From positions 1 to 37,541 of the forward strand of contig NZ_JACDSF010000034.1 of assembly GCF_013449685.1 (NCBI RefSeq): a stretch of 37,541 nt of DNA, read 5' to 3'. The notes below the pieces were generated by a model. That model did not search any database. It was given only the letters and a program-made list of their open reading frames with translations, and had not been told where the DNA came from. Positions 15,996 to 24,891 of this stretch are shown here, in pieces. The translations under genes were made by a program, and so were the position numbers. The stretch is from Pectobacterium brasiliense (GTDB lineage: Bacteria > Pseudomonadota > Gammaproteobacteria > Enterobacterales > Enterobacteriaceae). Numbering within the stretch: position 1 is the first letter of the stretch; the number at the start of each line of letters is the position of its first letter.

Positions 15996-16556
15996 TTTTT
16001 AAAAACACGCAAAATCCCCACTTACCGCTGGTTGTTACTCCCTAAATATGACAGATATATTATTCAGAACACTCTCATTTATTGGTGGGAATTAACGCAA
16101 TCATTTTACCCGCAATATCTTTGCTATACTGTATAAAATACCGACAGATATCATAAGTAAAAAATGTACCTACGTCGGTCTATTTGAGTGTCTATAACCC
16201 GAAAAATGTGATTTATTTATCATATTATTCTATTAGTGAAATTCACTATAAATCGCGGTTTATCCACCATCATAAAAGGTTATATCCCCTGCGAATCCAA
16301 CGCGTAAAAACCAACAGATAACACACTGTTATAAAAAGAATTACCCTTTCAATGAAAAATCATAAAGATCACGTAAATCATGAAGATAAGTCAGTAATAA
16401 TAGCGTTACTGTTATCGCGAATATTCGCCTTCCAGGAAACGTCCCTGAGGCAATCAAGGGTTGTCTCAGAATCTGAGTATGGTAGGGTAGATTATGTTTA
16501 ATCATTATCAGGGCTACGTTATAGAATTATAAACGACATAGGAAAAAAATAATTTC
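15996..16556 (+). promoter_or_regulatory. AT-rich regulatory region upstream of proV
   Basis: About 560 bases of strongly AT-rich DNA carry no convincing gene. Such sequence upstream of proU in enterics is bound by H-NS, and the same is inferred here. A 15-bp palindrome TAGTGAAATTCACTA lies at 16234-16248. The likely proU promoter is listed separately. Confidence 0.55.
16461..16488 (+). promoter_or_regulatory. Likely proU-type promoter of proVWX
   Basis: TTGTCT (16461-16466) is followed after 16 bases by TAGGGT (16483-16488). The poor -10 and 16-base spacing resemble, as I recall it, the osmotically induced main promoter of E. coli proU (TTGCCT and TAGGGT). It leaves a leader of about 60 bases before the proV ATG. 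Confidence 0.5.
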
Positions 16557-17759
16557 ATGGCAATTAAACTTGAAGTAAAGAATCTTTATAAGATATTTGG
16601 CGAGCATCCTGACAGAGCATTTAAACTGATTGATAAAGGCCTGAGCAAAGATCAGGTATTTGAAAAAACAGGGCTTACTGTCGGCGTGAAAGATGCCAGT
16701 CTGGCCATTGAAGAAGGCGAGATATTTGTCATCATGGGATTATCCGGTTCCGGCAAATCAACCATGGTACGCCTTCTCAATCGTCTGATCGAACCCACTC
16801 GGGGTAAGGTGCTGATCGACGATGAGGATATCTCCAAGATATCCGATACCGCGCTGCGTGACGTACGCCGCAAGAAGATCAGCATGGTGTTTCAATCCTT
16901 TGCGCTGATGCCGCATCTGAACATCCTCAACAATACCGCGTTTGGTATGGAACTGGCTGGCGTGCCAAAAGCGGAACGTGAGCAAAAAGCGCTGGATGCC
17001 TTGCAGCAGGTTGGTCTTGAAGCCTACGCCGCGTCTTACCCGGATGAGCTGTCCGGCGGGATGCGGCAGCGTGTCGGTCTGGCACGTGCGTTAGCAAATG
17101 ACCCCGATATCCTGCTGATGGATGAGGCGTTCTCCGCACTCGACCCGCTGATCCGTACTGAAATGCAGGATGAGTTAGTCAAACTCCAGTCTCGTCATAA
17201 ACGCACGATCGTCTTTATCTCGCACGATTTGGATGAAGCGATGCGCATCGGCGACCGCATTGCCATTATGCACGGCGGTGAAGTCATTCAGGTCGGAACA
17301 CCCGATGAAATCCTGAATAACCCAGCCAATGACTATGTGCGCACCTTTTTCCGCGGCGTCGATATCAGCCACGTGTTTAGCGCCAAAGATATCGCTCGCC
17401 GTCGTCCGGTCACCTTAATCCGTAAAACGCCCGGCGTGGGCCCACGTTCCGCGCTGAAAATCCTTCAGGACGAAGACCGTGATTACGGCTACGTGCTGGA
17501 AGGCGGAAAACGCTTCATTGGTGTCGTCTCGATTGATTCACTGAAGCAGGCGCTGAAAGAACAGCAGCCGCTGGAACAGGCGTTACTGCCCGAACCTGTT
17601 CCCGTGCCCGCAGATATGTCACTCAACGAGCTGATTTCTCAGGTCGCACAGGCTCCCTGTGCCGTTCCTGTCGTCGGCGAAAATCATGAGTACATTGGCA
17701 TCATTTCCAAAGGAATGTTGCTACAGGCACTGGATAAGGAAGGAGTGACCAATGAGTAA
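16557..17759 (+). CDS. proV: Glycine betaine/L-proline ABC importer ATP-binding subunit ProV
   Basis: This 400-residue ATPase has the same length as E. coli ProV. It carries Walker [10 protein letters not shown] (near residue 60), the Q-loop in [11 protein letters not shown], the signature [15 protein letters not shown], Walker [15 protein letters not shown] and a C-terminal tandem CBS region (about 280-400). In related osmoregulatory ATPases the CBS region senses ionic strength. The extended N-terminus ([15 protein letters not shown]) before the core is typical of ProV/OpuAA. It overlaps proW by eight bases. The ribosome binding site is weak (AGGA 13 bases from the ATG). Confidence 0.96.
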   Translation: MAIKLEVKNLYKIFGEHPDRAFKLIDKGLSKDQVFEKTGLTVGVKDASLAIEEGEIFVIMGLSGSGKSTMVRLLNRLIEPTRGKVLIDDEDISKISDTALRDVRRKKISMVFQSFALMPHLNILNNTAFGMELAGVPKAEREQKALDALQQVGLEAYAASYPDELSGGMRQRVGLARALANDPDILLMDEAFSALDPLIRTEMQDELVKLQSRHKRTIVFISHDLDEAMRIGDRIAIMHGGEVIQVGTPDEILNNPANDYVRTFFRGVDISHVFSAKDIARRRPVTLIRKTPGVGPRSALKILQDEDRDYGYVLEGGKRFIGVVSIDSLKQALKEQQPLEQALLPEPVPVPADMSLNELISQVAQAPCAVPVVGENHEYIGIISKGMLLQALDKEGVTNE

Positions 17760-19023
17760 ATCAACATCAAATCCGTGGGACAACACCACGGCACAACATC
17801 AGCCAACCGATCAAAACGCAGCCCCTGAACAGGCCAATGGCGCACAGCAAAACGATCCGTGGGCGGCCAGCACGCAGAGCGCACCAGCCGATGGCTCAAC
17901 CCCCGCGCAACATGGCACGACGCCGGACCACACAGCGCAGGGCGATCCCTGGTCCACCAGCGCGCCTGCTCAGGATGCACCAGCTAACGGCAGCGATGCC
18001 TGGAGCACCGCACCGGCTCCCGATGGTTCCGCCGATGCCGCCCATCAGGCGGCGCAATCCGGCAGTGACTGGCTGAATAACGCCGCACCTGCGACGCCCG
18101 AGCATTTCAACCTGCTCGATCCGTTTAAAGACACGCTGATCCCGCTGGACAGTTGGGTCACCCACGGCATCGACTGGGTTGTGCTGCACTTCAGACCGAT
18201 CTTCCAGGGCGTTCGCGTCCCGGTTGATTTTATTCTGGGCGGCTTCCAGCAGTTTCTGTTGGGTATGCCCGCGCCGATCGCTATTCTGGTGTTTTCGCTG
18301 CTTGCCTGGCAGATGTCCAGCCTCGGCATGGGTGTCGCCACCCTGCTGTCTCTGATCGCCATCGGTGCGATTGGTGCCTGGTCGCAGGCTATGATCACGT
18401 TAGCGCTGGTACTGACTGCGCTGTTCTTCTGTGTGCTCATCGGGCTCCCCATGGGGATTTGGCTGGCACGTAGCGAACGGGCGGCGAAGTTTATTCGCCC
18501 GCTATTGGATGCCATGCAGACAACGCCCGCGTTCGTCTATCTGGTGCCTATCGTCATGTTGTTCGGTATCGGTAATGTGCCGGGCGTCGTGGTGACCATT
18601 ATCTTTGCCCTGCCACCGATTATTCGCTTAACGATTCTGGGTATTCGTCAGGTGCCGGCCGATTTGATCGAAGCTGCCGAGTCATTCGGCGCGAGTCCGC
18701 GCCAGATGCTGTTTAAGGTTCAGCTCCCGCTGGCCATGCCGACCATCATGGCGGGTGTTAACCAGACGCTGATGCTGGCGCTGTCGATGGTGGTTATCGC
18801 CTCGATGATCGCCGTAGGCGGTTTGGGCCAGATGGTACTACGCGGCATTGGTCGTCTGGATATGGGTCTGGCTGCCGTTGGCGGCGTCGGGATAGTTATT
18901 CTGGCGATTATTCTTGACCGCCTGACGCAGTCTCTGGGACGCGATCGCCGCAGCAAGGGCAACAAAAGCTGGTACACCAGCGGCCCGATTGGCCTGTTGG
19001 CCCGTCCTTTCATCAAGCAATAA
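17752..19023 (+). CDS. proW: Glycine betaine/L-proline ABC importer permease ProW, with expanded N-terminal tail
   Basis: This inner-membrane permease has 423 residues, against 354 in E. coli. The conserved part starts at about residue 117 ([25 protein letters not shown]) and includes the EAA loop ([31 protein letters not shown]). The excess length lies in a hydrophilic Ala/Pro/Gln/Ser/Asp-rich N-terminal tail with repeated Trp motifs at W9, W37, W67, W84 and W107, several as Asn/Asp-Pro-Trp. E. coli ProW has a shorter tail of the same style. The tail is predicted to be disordered and extramembrane. It follows proV with overlap and precedes proX by 24 bases. Confidence 0.95.
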   Translation: MSKSTSNPWDNTTAQHQPTDQNAAPEQANGAQQNDPWAASTQSAPADGSTPAQHGTTPDHTAQGDPWSTSAPAQDAPANGSDAWSTAPAPDGSADAAHQAAQSGSDWLNNAAPATPEHFNLLDPFKDTLIPLDSWVTHGIDWVVLHFRPIFQGVRVPVDFILGGFQQFLLGMPAPIAILVFSLLAWQMSSLGMGVATLLSLIAIGAIGAWSQAMITLALVLTALFFCVLIGLPMGIWLARSERAAKFIRPLLDAMQTTPAFVYLVPIVMLFGIGNVPGVVVTIIFALPPIIRLTILGIRQVPADLIEAAESFGASPRQMLFKVQLPLAMPTIMAGVNQTLMLALSMVVIASMIAVGGLGQMVLRGIGRLDMGLAAVGGVGIVILAIILDRLTQSLGRDRRSKGNKSWYTSGPIGLLARPFIKQ

Positions 19024-19047
19024 CGCACGATAAAAACAGAGGGAATC

Positions 19048-20055
19048 ATGATGCGTAACACCACACTTTGGGCCACCGCCCTGACTACCGCCCTGTTGAG
19101 TACGCAGGTTTACGCCGCAGACACCGCGCAACCTGGTAAAGGTATCTCCGTTATTCCGGTGCAAAGCACCATCTCCGAAGAAACGTTCCAGACGCTGCTG
19201 GTCAGCCGTGCGTTGGAAAAGCTGGGCTATGACGTGCAGCCTCCGCGCGAAGTGGACTACAACGTGGCCTACACCTCAATTGCCTCCGGCGATGCGACGT
19301 TTATCGCCGTGAACTGGGATCCGCTGCACGCCGATCAGTACAAAGCCGCTGGCGGGGACGCGAAATTCTACCGTCAGGGTGAATATGTCTCCGGTGCTGC
19401 ACAGGGTTATCTGATCGATAAGAAAACGGCTGATAAATACAAAATTACCAATATTACGCAGCTAAAAGATCCGAAAATCGCCAAGCTGTTTGATACCAAT
19501 GGCAACGGCAAAGCCGATCTGACGGGCTGTACGCCGGGCTGGGGATGTGAAGCGGCGATTAATCATCACCTGCCTGCCTATGGCTTAACCAACACGGTAG
19601 AACATAATCAGGGTAACTATGCGGCAATGATTGCCGATACCATCACCCGTTATAAAGAAGGCAAGCCGATTCTGTACTACACGTGGACGCCGTACTGGGT
19701 GAGTGATGTGCTGGTACCGGGACGTGACGTAGTCTGGTTGCAGGTACCTTTCTCTTCCCAACCGGGAGAAATGAAAGATGTCAGCACCAAACTGCCTAAT
19801 GGCGCTGACTATGGCTTCCCTGTCAACACGATGAAGATTGCCGCGAATAAAGCGTGGGCCGAGAAAAACCCGGCTGCGGCGAAGCTATTCGCTATCATGA
19901 AGCTGCCGATTGCTGACGTAAATGCGCAGAACCTGCGTATGCACGAAGGCCAGGGTTCACAGAAAGATATCGAACGTCATGTTGATGGTTGGATCAACGC
20001 CCACCAGCAGCTGTTTGACGGCTGGGTGAAAACCGCCGCCGACGCCGCGAAATAA
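19048..20055 (+). CDS. proX: Glycine betaine-binding periplasmic protein ProX
   Basis: This 335-residue binding protein has a cleavable signal peptide ([17 protein letters not shown], cleavage near residue 23). The Trp residues that form the aromatic cage for quaternary amines in the family are present in [22 protein letters not shown] and [12 protein letters not shown]. It ends the proVWX operon and is followed 15 bases later by a strong terminator. Identity and function are firm. Confidence 0.96.
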   Translation: MMRNTTLWATALTTALLSTQVYAADTAQPGKGISVIPVQSTISEETFQTLLVSRALEKLGYDVQPPREVDYNVAYTSIASGDATFIAVNWDPLHADQYKAAGGDAKFYRQGEYVSGAAQGYLIDKKTADKYKITNITQLKDPKIAKLFDTNGNGKADLTGCTPGWGCEAAINHHLPAYGLTNTVEHNQGNYAAMIADTITRYKEGKPILYYTWTPYWVSDVLVPGRDVVWLQVPFSSQPGEMKDVSTKLPNGADYGFPVNTMKIAANKAWAEKNPAAAKLFAIMKLPIADVNAQNLRMHEGQGSQKDIERHVDGWINAHQQLFDGWVKTAADAAK

Positions 20056-20070
20056 TCACCGATAGACGAG

Positions 20071-20098
20071 CGCCCCTTTCCGCGAAAGGGGCGTTTTT
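20071..20098 (+). terminator. Intrinsic terminator of proVWX
   Basis: CGCCCCTTTC (20071-20080), loop CGC, and GAAAGGGGCG (20084-20093) form a 10-bp GC-rich stem followed by five T's. In the opposite direction there is no T run, so it mainly serves proVWX. Confidence 0.93.
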
Positions 20099-20114
20099 CA
20101 TTGATGGGCGATAA

Positions 20115-21275
20115 TTACGGCAGGTTAACGATTTCGACCCAGTTCGCGCCTTTTCCAGTCGGGTATTGCCCGACTCGCACTAAATCCCCGTTATCCTGAT
20201 TAATGCGATACACCGACAGCGATGTCGATTTTTCACCGCTGGCGATCAGGAATTTCCCGCTTGGATCGATCTGAATACCGCGCGGCTGCGTTTCCGTCGG
20301 GTAGCGTGTAATGTATTGCAACTGCCCAGTTTTCGGCTCTACCCGCAGCAGCGCAATCGTGCTCTTGGTGCGTTCCGATACGTACAGGAATTTTCCATTT
20401 GGCGTCAGACGTAAATCAGCGCTCCATATCTGTGGACGGCTGTCAGTGCTATTTTTATCTGGCGTAACGGTTCCCGCTCGCATCCCCGCATCGGCCGGCA
20501 CGGTGTCCGTGTAATCCAACAGTGTGAGCTGCCCTGTATTTTCATTCAACGCCAGACGCGCGACTTTGCCGGACAGTTCATTGCTCACGTAGAGCGTTTT
20601 ATTATCTGGCGATAACACCAGATGGCGCGGTCCGTTTCCTTTAGGCAGCTTAATTTCTGCCGGTTCATTTGGCGTCAGCGTGCCGGTTTTCGCATCAAAC
20701 CGGAACTGTACGATTTGGTCGCTGCCCAGATTGCTGGCAAAAACGAATTTATTTTTGCGGTCGGCAATAATACTGTGTGCCTTCTCGCCTGTTGGCACCA
20801 CGGTAACGACACTTGCGTTCACTTTACCGTCTTTATCAATACCATTAACCGCGACTTTATTACCACCATACGAGGCGCTGAACAGCCACTTTCCCGTGCG
20901 GTCCGTCGAGGTGTAGGCCATGCTGTCCGGCAGTTCCGCTTTGCCTAATGGGCTCAGCACGCCGCTTTTAGGGTCGATTTTATAGCTAACCGCCGAGTAA
21001 GGAATGCCACGCGTCGCAGCATAGAGGAAGGATTTATCTGGGCTAACGGCCATCGGCATCACTTTCGCACCTGCGGTGGCTTTCCCAATAGCGGTTAATT
21101 CACCGCTTTGCGTATTGAGTGTGTAGGCATCAATGACGCCGTCAGTGGCAGCAGAAACGTAAACGGTCGTTACCGCCTGTGCGCCCACCGACCACAGTGC
21201 CGCTGCGGGCAGAAGTGCACATCCCATTAACACTGCAACGCTTTTTTTCTTAAATACCTGATAATGCTTAAGCAT
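20115..21275 (-). CDS. Exported beta-propeller protein of the lactonase (PF10282) family
   Basis: This 386-residue protein has a signal peptide (FKKKSVAVLMGCALLPAAALWSVGAQA, cleavage near residue 34) followed by repeated beta-propeller blades. The blades carry recurring phrases such as VSPDKSFLYAATRG, LSPDNKTLYVSNELSG and IDPSGKFLIASGEKS. The fold is that of the 6-phosphogluconolactonase-like and YncE-like families. Export to the periplasm distinguishes it from the cytoplasmic E. coli lactonase Pgl, so a sugar-phosphate substrate is unlikely and I give no function. It is a single gene opposite to and convergent with proVWX, placed between proX and ygaY, where E. coli has no such gene. Confidence 0.75.
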   Translation of the reverse strand: MLKHYQVFKKKSVAVLMGCALLPAAALWSVGAQAVTTVYVSAATDGVIDAYTLNTQSGELTAIGKATAGAKVMPMAVSPDKSFLYAATRGIPYSAVSYKIDPKSGVLSPLGKAELPDSMAYTSTDRTGKWLFSASYGGNKVAVNGIDKDGKVNASVVTVVPTGEKAHSIIADRKNKFVFASNLGSDQIVQFRFDAKTGTLTPNEPAEIKLPKGNGPRHLVLSPDNKTLYVSNELSGKVARLALNENTGQLTLLDYTDTVPADAGMRAGTVTPDKNSTDSRPQIWSADLRLTPNGKFLYVSERTKSTIALLRVEPKTGQLQYITRYPTETQPRGIQIDPSGKFLIASGEKSTSLSVYRINQDNGDLVRVGQYPTGKGANWVEIVNLP

Positions 21276-21433
21276 AATGTCCCCTGTCGATGATGTTATG
21301 ACGCTGGCGATAAGCTAAATCAATATCATTAAAAACAAAACAAACTTAAGAAGCGTAAAGATATTCTGGTATCTCATTAAGCTCTGCCGGATACTATACC
21401 CTCTGCTTTTAACATCATATTAACGTTCATACT

Positions 21434-22654
21434 ATGTCTCTTCAGCAACAATCTGTATCACCTCAGCAGCAACCGGGGCTTAGCCTGTCTTTGACCCTGA
21501 TTATGTCTGTCGCGACCGGTCTTGCCGTCGCCAGTAACTATTATGCCCAGCCGCTGCTGGAGACCATTGCCAGAGTCTTTGCGCTTTCCGTCAATCAGGC
21601 TGGGTTTATTGTCACCGCCGCGCAGTTGGGTTATGCCGTCGGTCTGCTGTTTTTGGTGCCGCTAGGGGATATGTTTGAACGCCGGACGCTCATTGTCAGC
21701 ATGACGTTACTCGCCGCAGGCGGGATGCTGATTACCGCCTCTGCGCCCACGCTCTGGATCATGATTGCGGGTACGGCGTTAACCGGTCTGTTCTCCGTTG
21801 TCGCACAGTTGCTGGTGCCTCTCGCCGCCACGCTGGCGACGCCGGAAACGCGCGGTAAAGTCGTGGGCACGATTATGAGTGGCCTGCTGCTGGGGATTCT
21901 GCTGGCGCGTACCGTCGCGGGTGCACTGGCTTCACTCGGTGACTGGCGCACCGTGTACTGGGTGGCCAGCACGCTGATGGTCATCATGGCGCTGATTCTG
22001 TGGCGGGCATTGCCGCGCATTCCTCAGCAAAACACGCTGAACTATCCGCAACTGCTCGTCTCAATCTTCCGCCTGTTCTCCACCACCCCGCTGCTGCGCA
22101 CGCGTGCCATCCTGGGCTGTCTGTCCTTTGCGAACTTCAGCATTCTATGGACGTCGATGGCCTTCCTGCTGGCCTCACCGCCATACGGTTATTCCGAAGG
22201 CGTTATCGGCCTGTTCGGTTTGGTTGGTGCGGCCGGAGCCTTAGCGGCATCACGTGCCGGACGTTTAGTCGATCAGGGCAAAGCCAAGCCGACCACAAGT
22301 GTAGGGATTATCCTGCTTTTGCTGTCGTGGGGCTTTATCGCGCTCGGTATTCATTCCGTGGCGGCGCTACTCATTGGCATCATCGTGCTGGATCTGGCGG
22401 TTCAGTGCGTACACGTAACCAACCAGAGCGTGATCTACCGTATGATGCCTGAAGCGCGTAATCGCCTGACATCAGGCTACATGACCAGTTATTTTATCGG
22501 CGGCGCACTGGGATCGCTCCTTTCCGCCTCGGCTTACCAGCAGTGGGGCTGGCTCGGGGTCTGTGCCGCAGGCGGCATTATCAGCCTGTTGAATCTGCTG
22601 GTGTGGTGGCGAAGCCATCATCACGAAACGCAGGAAGCGATGGCGGCACTATAA
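21434..22654 (+). CDS. ygaY: MFS transporter, YgaY-like
   Basis: This 406-residue major facilitator protein has about 12 hydrophobic helices. The loop 2-3 signature is PLGDMFERRTLIV, and the drug-efflux style motif LGILLARTVAGALAS sits in helix 5. By position between proX and ygaZ it corresponds to E. coli ygaY, which is broken there but appears intact here. The substrate is unknown. It starts at the ATG at 21434 without an obvious ribosome binding site. The C-terminus is His-rich (SHHHETQEAMAAL). Confidence 0.8.
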   Translation: MSLQQQSVSPQQQPGLSLSLTLIMSVATGLAVASNYYAQPLLETIARVFALSVNQAGFIVTAAQLGYAVGLLFLVPLGDMFERRTLIVSMTLLAAGGMLITASAPTLWIMIAGTALTGLFSVVAQLLVPLAATLATPETRGKVVGTIMSGLLLGILLARTVAGALASLGDWRTVYWVASTLMVIMALILWRALPRIPQQNTLNYPQLLVSIFRLFSTTPLLRTRAILGCLSFANFSILWTSMAFLLASPPYGYSEGVIGLFGLVGAAGALAASRAGRLVDQGKAKPTTSVGIILLLLSWGFIALGIHSVAALLIGIIVLDLAVQCVHVTNQSVIYRMMPEARNRLTSGYMTSYFIGGALGSLLSASAYQQWGWLGVCAAGGIISLLNLLVWWRSHHHETQEAMAAL

Positions 22655-22658
22655 ACCG

Positions 22659-22694
22659 TCGTATTTACAACACAGACCTTCGTATTTGCAACAC
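22659..22694. repeat. Pair of 15-bp direct repeats upstream of ygaZ
   Basis: TCGTATTTACAACAC (22659-22673) and TCGTATTTGCAACAC (22680-22694) differ by one base and are 21 bp apart start to start, two helical turns. This is the layout of a tandem regulator site, possibly for ygaZH. No regulator is assigned. Confidence 0.55.
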
Positions 22695-22695
22695 G

Positions 22696-22735
22696 CTCGC
22701 GTGAGACTGTCTTATTTGAGACAGTTTCTCGCGAG
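22696..22735. other. Long imperfect inverted repeat between ygaY and ygaZ
   Basis: CTCGCGTGAGACTGTCT and AGACAGTTTCTCGCGAG pair at 15 of 17 positions around a 6-base loop. Neither strand has a T run after it, so it is not a typical terminator. It may end ygaY transcripts weakly or act as part of a regulatory region with the direct repeats beside it. Confidence 0.6.
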
Positions 22736-22859
22736 AAAATTATGCCCGATACCATTCCATCAAAAACCATCACGCCTGTTACGCAATAACGTGAAATTCC
22801 GGTGACGCTTTGCTAGTGTTATCGGTTAATTTCCTTTAAGAACAAAACATATCAAGCTA

Positions 22860-23591
22860 GTGAAGACATTAACCTCATCTGCCCCGACAAAATCTGCGTC
22901 TTTTAGCGAAGGCGTCTTTGACAGCCTGCCGATTGTTATCGGCTACATGCCCGTCGCATTCGCGTTTGGCATGAACGCCGTCAAGCTAGGTTTTACCCCG
23001 CTGGAAGGCATTTTCCTTTCTTGCATCATTTACGCTGGGGCCAGCCAGTTCGTCATCACCGCCCTGCTCAGCGCAGGCATGTCCATCTGGGTGGCGGCGT
23101 TGACCGTCATGGCGATGGATGTCCGCCATGTGCTGTATGGTCCTGCATTACGGCATCGTATTTCGCAGCGGCTGCCGACCCGAAAAACCGCGTTGTGGGC
23201 GTTCGGCCTGACGGACGAAGTCTTTGCCGCAGCCGCCACCCGCCTGGCGAAAGATAACCGCCGCTGGTCAGAAGAGTGGATGATGGGTGTGTCACTGCTC
23301 GCCTGGCTCTCATGGGTACTCGGCACGGTGATCGGAGCCGTGTTCGGTAACGGCCCGTTGAATGATTACCCTGCCGTCGAAGCGGCGCTGTCTTTCATGC
23401 TGCCCGCACTTTTCCTGAGCTTTTTACTCGCGTCCTTCAGGCGGAAACAGAGTCTGGTGGTCGCCTGCGCGCTCGGCGGCGCGCTGCTTGGTCTGCTGCT
23501 TTCCTCCATCCCAGCCGCAATACTGTTCGGCATTCTCAGCGGCTGTCTGGCTTCGCTGGTGAATCCTGCCACGCCACAGGTGAATGCATGA
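22860..23591 (+). CDS. ygaZ: Branched-chain amino acid exporter large subunit (AzlC family)
   Basis: This 243-residue membrane protein of the AzlC family closely follows E. coli YgaZ, including SLPIVIGYMPVAFAFGMNAVKLGF, CIIYAGASQFVITALLSAG and AMDVRHVLYGPALR. With YgaH it exports L-valine and is also linked to methionine export. The start is a GTG at 22860 without a clear ribosome binding site; it gives an N-terminus aligning in length with the E. coli protein. Its stop overlaps the ygaH start as ATGA. Confidence 0.93.
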   Translation: MKTLTSSAPTKSASFSEGVFDSLPIVIGYMPVAFAFGMNAVKLGFTPLEGIFLSCIIYAGASQFVITALLSAGMSIWVAALTVMAMDVRHVLYGPALRHRISQRLPTRKTALWAFGLTDEVFAAAATRLAKDNRRWSEEWMMGVSLLAWLSWVLGTVIGAVFGNGPLNDYPAVEAALSFMLPALFLSFLLASFRRKQSLVVACALGGALLGLLLSSIPAAILFGILSGCLASLVNPATPQVNA

Positions 23592-23917
23592 GTACAGAAG
23601 TCATGCTTATCGGGCTGATTGTCGGGCTGGTGAACTACCTCTTTCGCTATCTGCCGCTACGGTTGAGCGCCTCACGCGCTTCCGGTTCGCTGCAACGCGG
23701 TAAGAAAGCGCTGTTGCTTGATAGCATCGGCATTGCTTCCATTTGTGCGCTGCTGATTGTTTCCAGCGTGCCGGATATTCTCGCACATCGTGAAAAGCTG
23801 CTGCCAACGCTGGTAGGATTCATTACGCTGACCGCCTGTTTTTATAAAACCCGCAGTATCGTCTTATCAACGTTACTGGGCGCGCTCTGCTACGGCATTG
23901 CCTTTAAACTGCTTTGA
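23588..23917 (+). CDS. ygaH: Branched-chain amino acid exporter small subunit (AzlD family)
   Basis: This 109-residue membrane protein has about four helices. It carries the AzlD/YgaH motifs NYLFRYLPLRL, LLLDSIGIASICALLIVSSVPD and FYKTRSIVLSTLLGA. It is the obligate partner of YgaZ, coupled to it by a four-base overlap, with the ATG at 23588. Confidence 0.93.
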   Translation: MSTEVMLIGLIVGLVNYLFRYLPLRLSASRASGSLQRGKKALLLDSIGIASICALLIVSSVPDILAHREKLLPTLVGFITLTACFYKTRSIVLSTLLGALCYGIAFKLL

Positions 23918-24045
23918 ATCCGCCGTGCGAATTATCAACTAACATTTTGATTTAAATAAAGTAATCGGTGAATAATCTTCATTTTAAGCGATTCTCCGCT
24001 TACTTTCTGTCACAGAAATAAGCACAATTTCCCACCTTAATGCCG

Positions 24046-24074
24046 TTTACCCAGTTAGTAACATTAGTTACTAT
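24046..24074 (+). promoter_or_regulatory. emrR promoter with embedded palindromic operator
   Basis: TTTACC (24046-24051) and TACTAT (24069-24074) are 17 bases apart. A perfect palindrome TAGTAAC-ATTA-GTTACTA (24056-24073) fills the spacer and overlaps the -10. MarR-family repressors such as EmrR bind this kind of site and E. coli EmrR is known to control its own operon, so it is the likely EmrR operator. Confidence 0.65.
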
Positions 24075-24106
24075 GCACTCCGTGATTAATGAGGTTTATA
24101 TAAAAA

Positions 24107-24622
24107 ATGGACAGTTCATTCACTCCTATAGAACAAATGCTCGACCTGCGTGCTTCGCGTAAGCCCGACTTCCCGCGTCAGGAAGTGCTATTACTGCGTT
24201 TATTCATGCACGTTCAGGGCAAAATCCTGGAACACAGAAACCGAATTTTGAAAGAACAGGGCATCAATGAAACCCTCTTCATGGCATTGCTGACGCTGGA
24301 ATCTCAAGAGTCTTATAGCATTCAGCCTTCTGAGCTCAGTGCCGCACTGGGATCGTCACGCACTAACGCGACGCGCATTGCCGACGATCTGGAAAAAAGA
24401 GGCTGGATTGAACGGCGTGAAAGCAGTAGTGACAGACGCTGCCTGCATCTGCATCTGACAGAAGAAGGCAAAGCATTTCTTGGTCAACTGATTCCACCGC
24501 AGCACCATAGCCTCCATGTGCTTTGCTCCGTGCTTGAATCTGGTGAGCAAAAGCAGCTCGAAAGCCTGATGAGAAAGCTGCTGGTCCGGCTGGATGAGAT
24601 GGACGACTCAGTCAACGACTAA
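24107..24622 (+). CDS. emrR: MarR-family repressor EmrR (MprA)
   Basis: This 171-residue winged-helix regulator shows the MarR-family DNA-binding segment [50 protein letters not shown] (about 80-130). Uncouplers and other hydrophobic compounds release EmrR from the emrRAB promoter in E. coli. The N-terminus [32 protein letters not shown] is characteristic of EmrR. It is the first gene of emrRAB, with a palindrome in its promoter. Confidence 0.95.
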   Translation: MDSSFTPIEQMLDLRASRKPDFPRQEVLLLRLFMHVQGKILEHRNRILKEQGINETLFMALLTLESQESYSIQPSELSAALGSSRTNATRIADDLEKRGWIERRESSSDRRCLHLHLTEEGKAFLGQLIPPQHHSLHVLCSVLESGEQKQLESLMRKLLVRLDEMDDSVND

Positions 24623-24891
24623 CAGAAAAAACAACAAAAAAATAGTCAGCACTTTTCCACCCGGAATAACCCAATGCTTATGTATCGGGCCGAGGCGTTT
24701 TGCTGCGAAAAATAGGCATGACCTCTCCGTAACCGCGACATGCGGCTTAGCACAACGGCAATCTTACGCTCCGGGCGGGCGACCTTAAGCCCCCCGGGCC
24801 GCACAGCAAAATGAATTCACTGCGACTATCGCCAGACTGCTCTGTCTGGTGCGATAGCCGATACAAAGAAAATAAAAAGAGAGAGAACAGC
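24623..24891 (+). other. Long emrR-emrA spacer with a stable hairpin
   Basis: There are 269 bases without a gene. Just before emrA, CTATCGC-CAGAC (24826-24837) pairs with GTCTG-GT-GCGATAG (24844-24857) around a 6-base loop: 12 base pairs with one two-base bulge. A GC-rich stretch with CCCCCCGGGCCGC precedes it. No terminator T run follows. It may be a leader or processing site within the emrRAB transcript. Confidence 0.5.

Noticed and set aside
16130-16150. LexA box near CTGTATAAAATACCGACAG
   Set aside because: The CTG and CAG half-sites are 13 bases apart instead of 10, so it does not fit the LexA consensus.
22696-22735. Intrinsic terminator for ygaY
   Set aside because: The stem is strong but neither strand has a following T run, so it is listed only as an inverted repeat.
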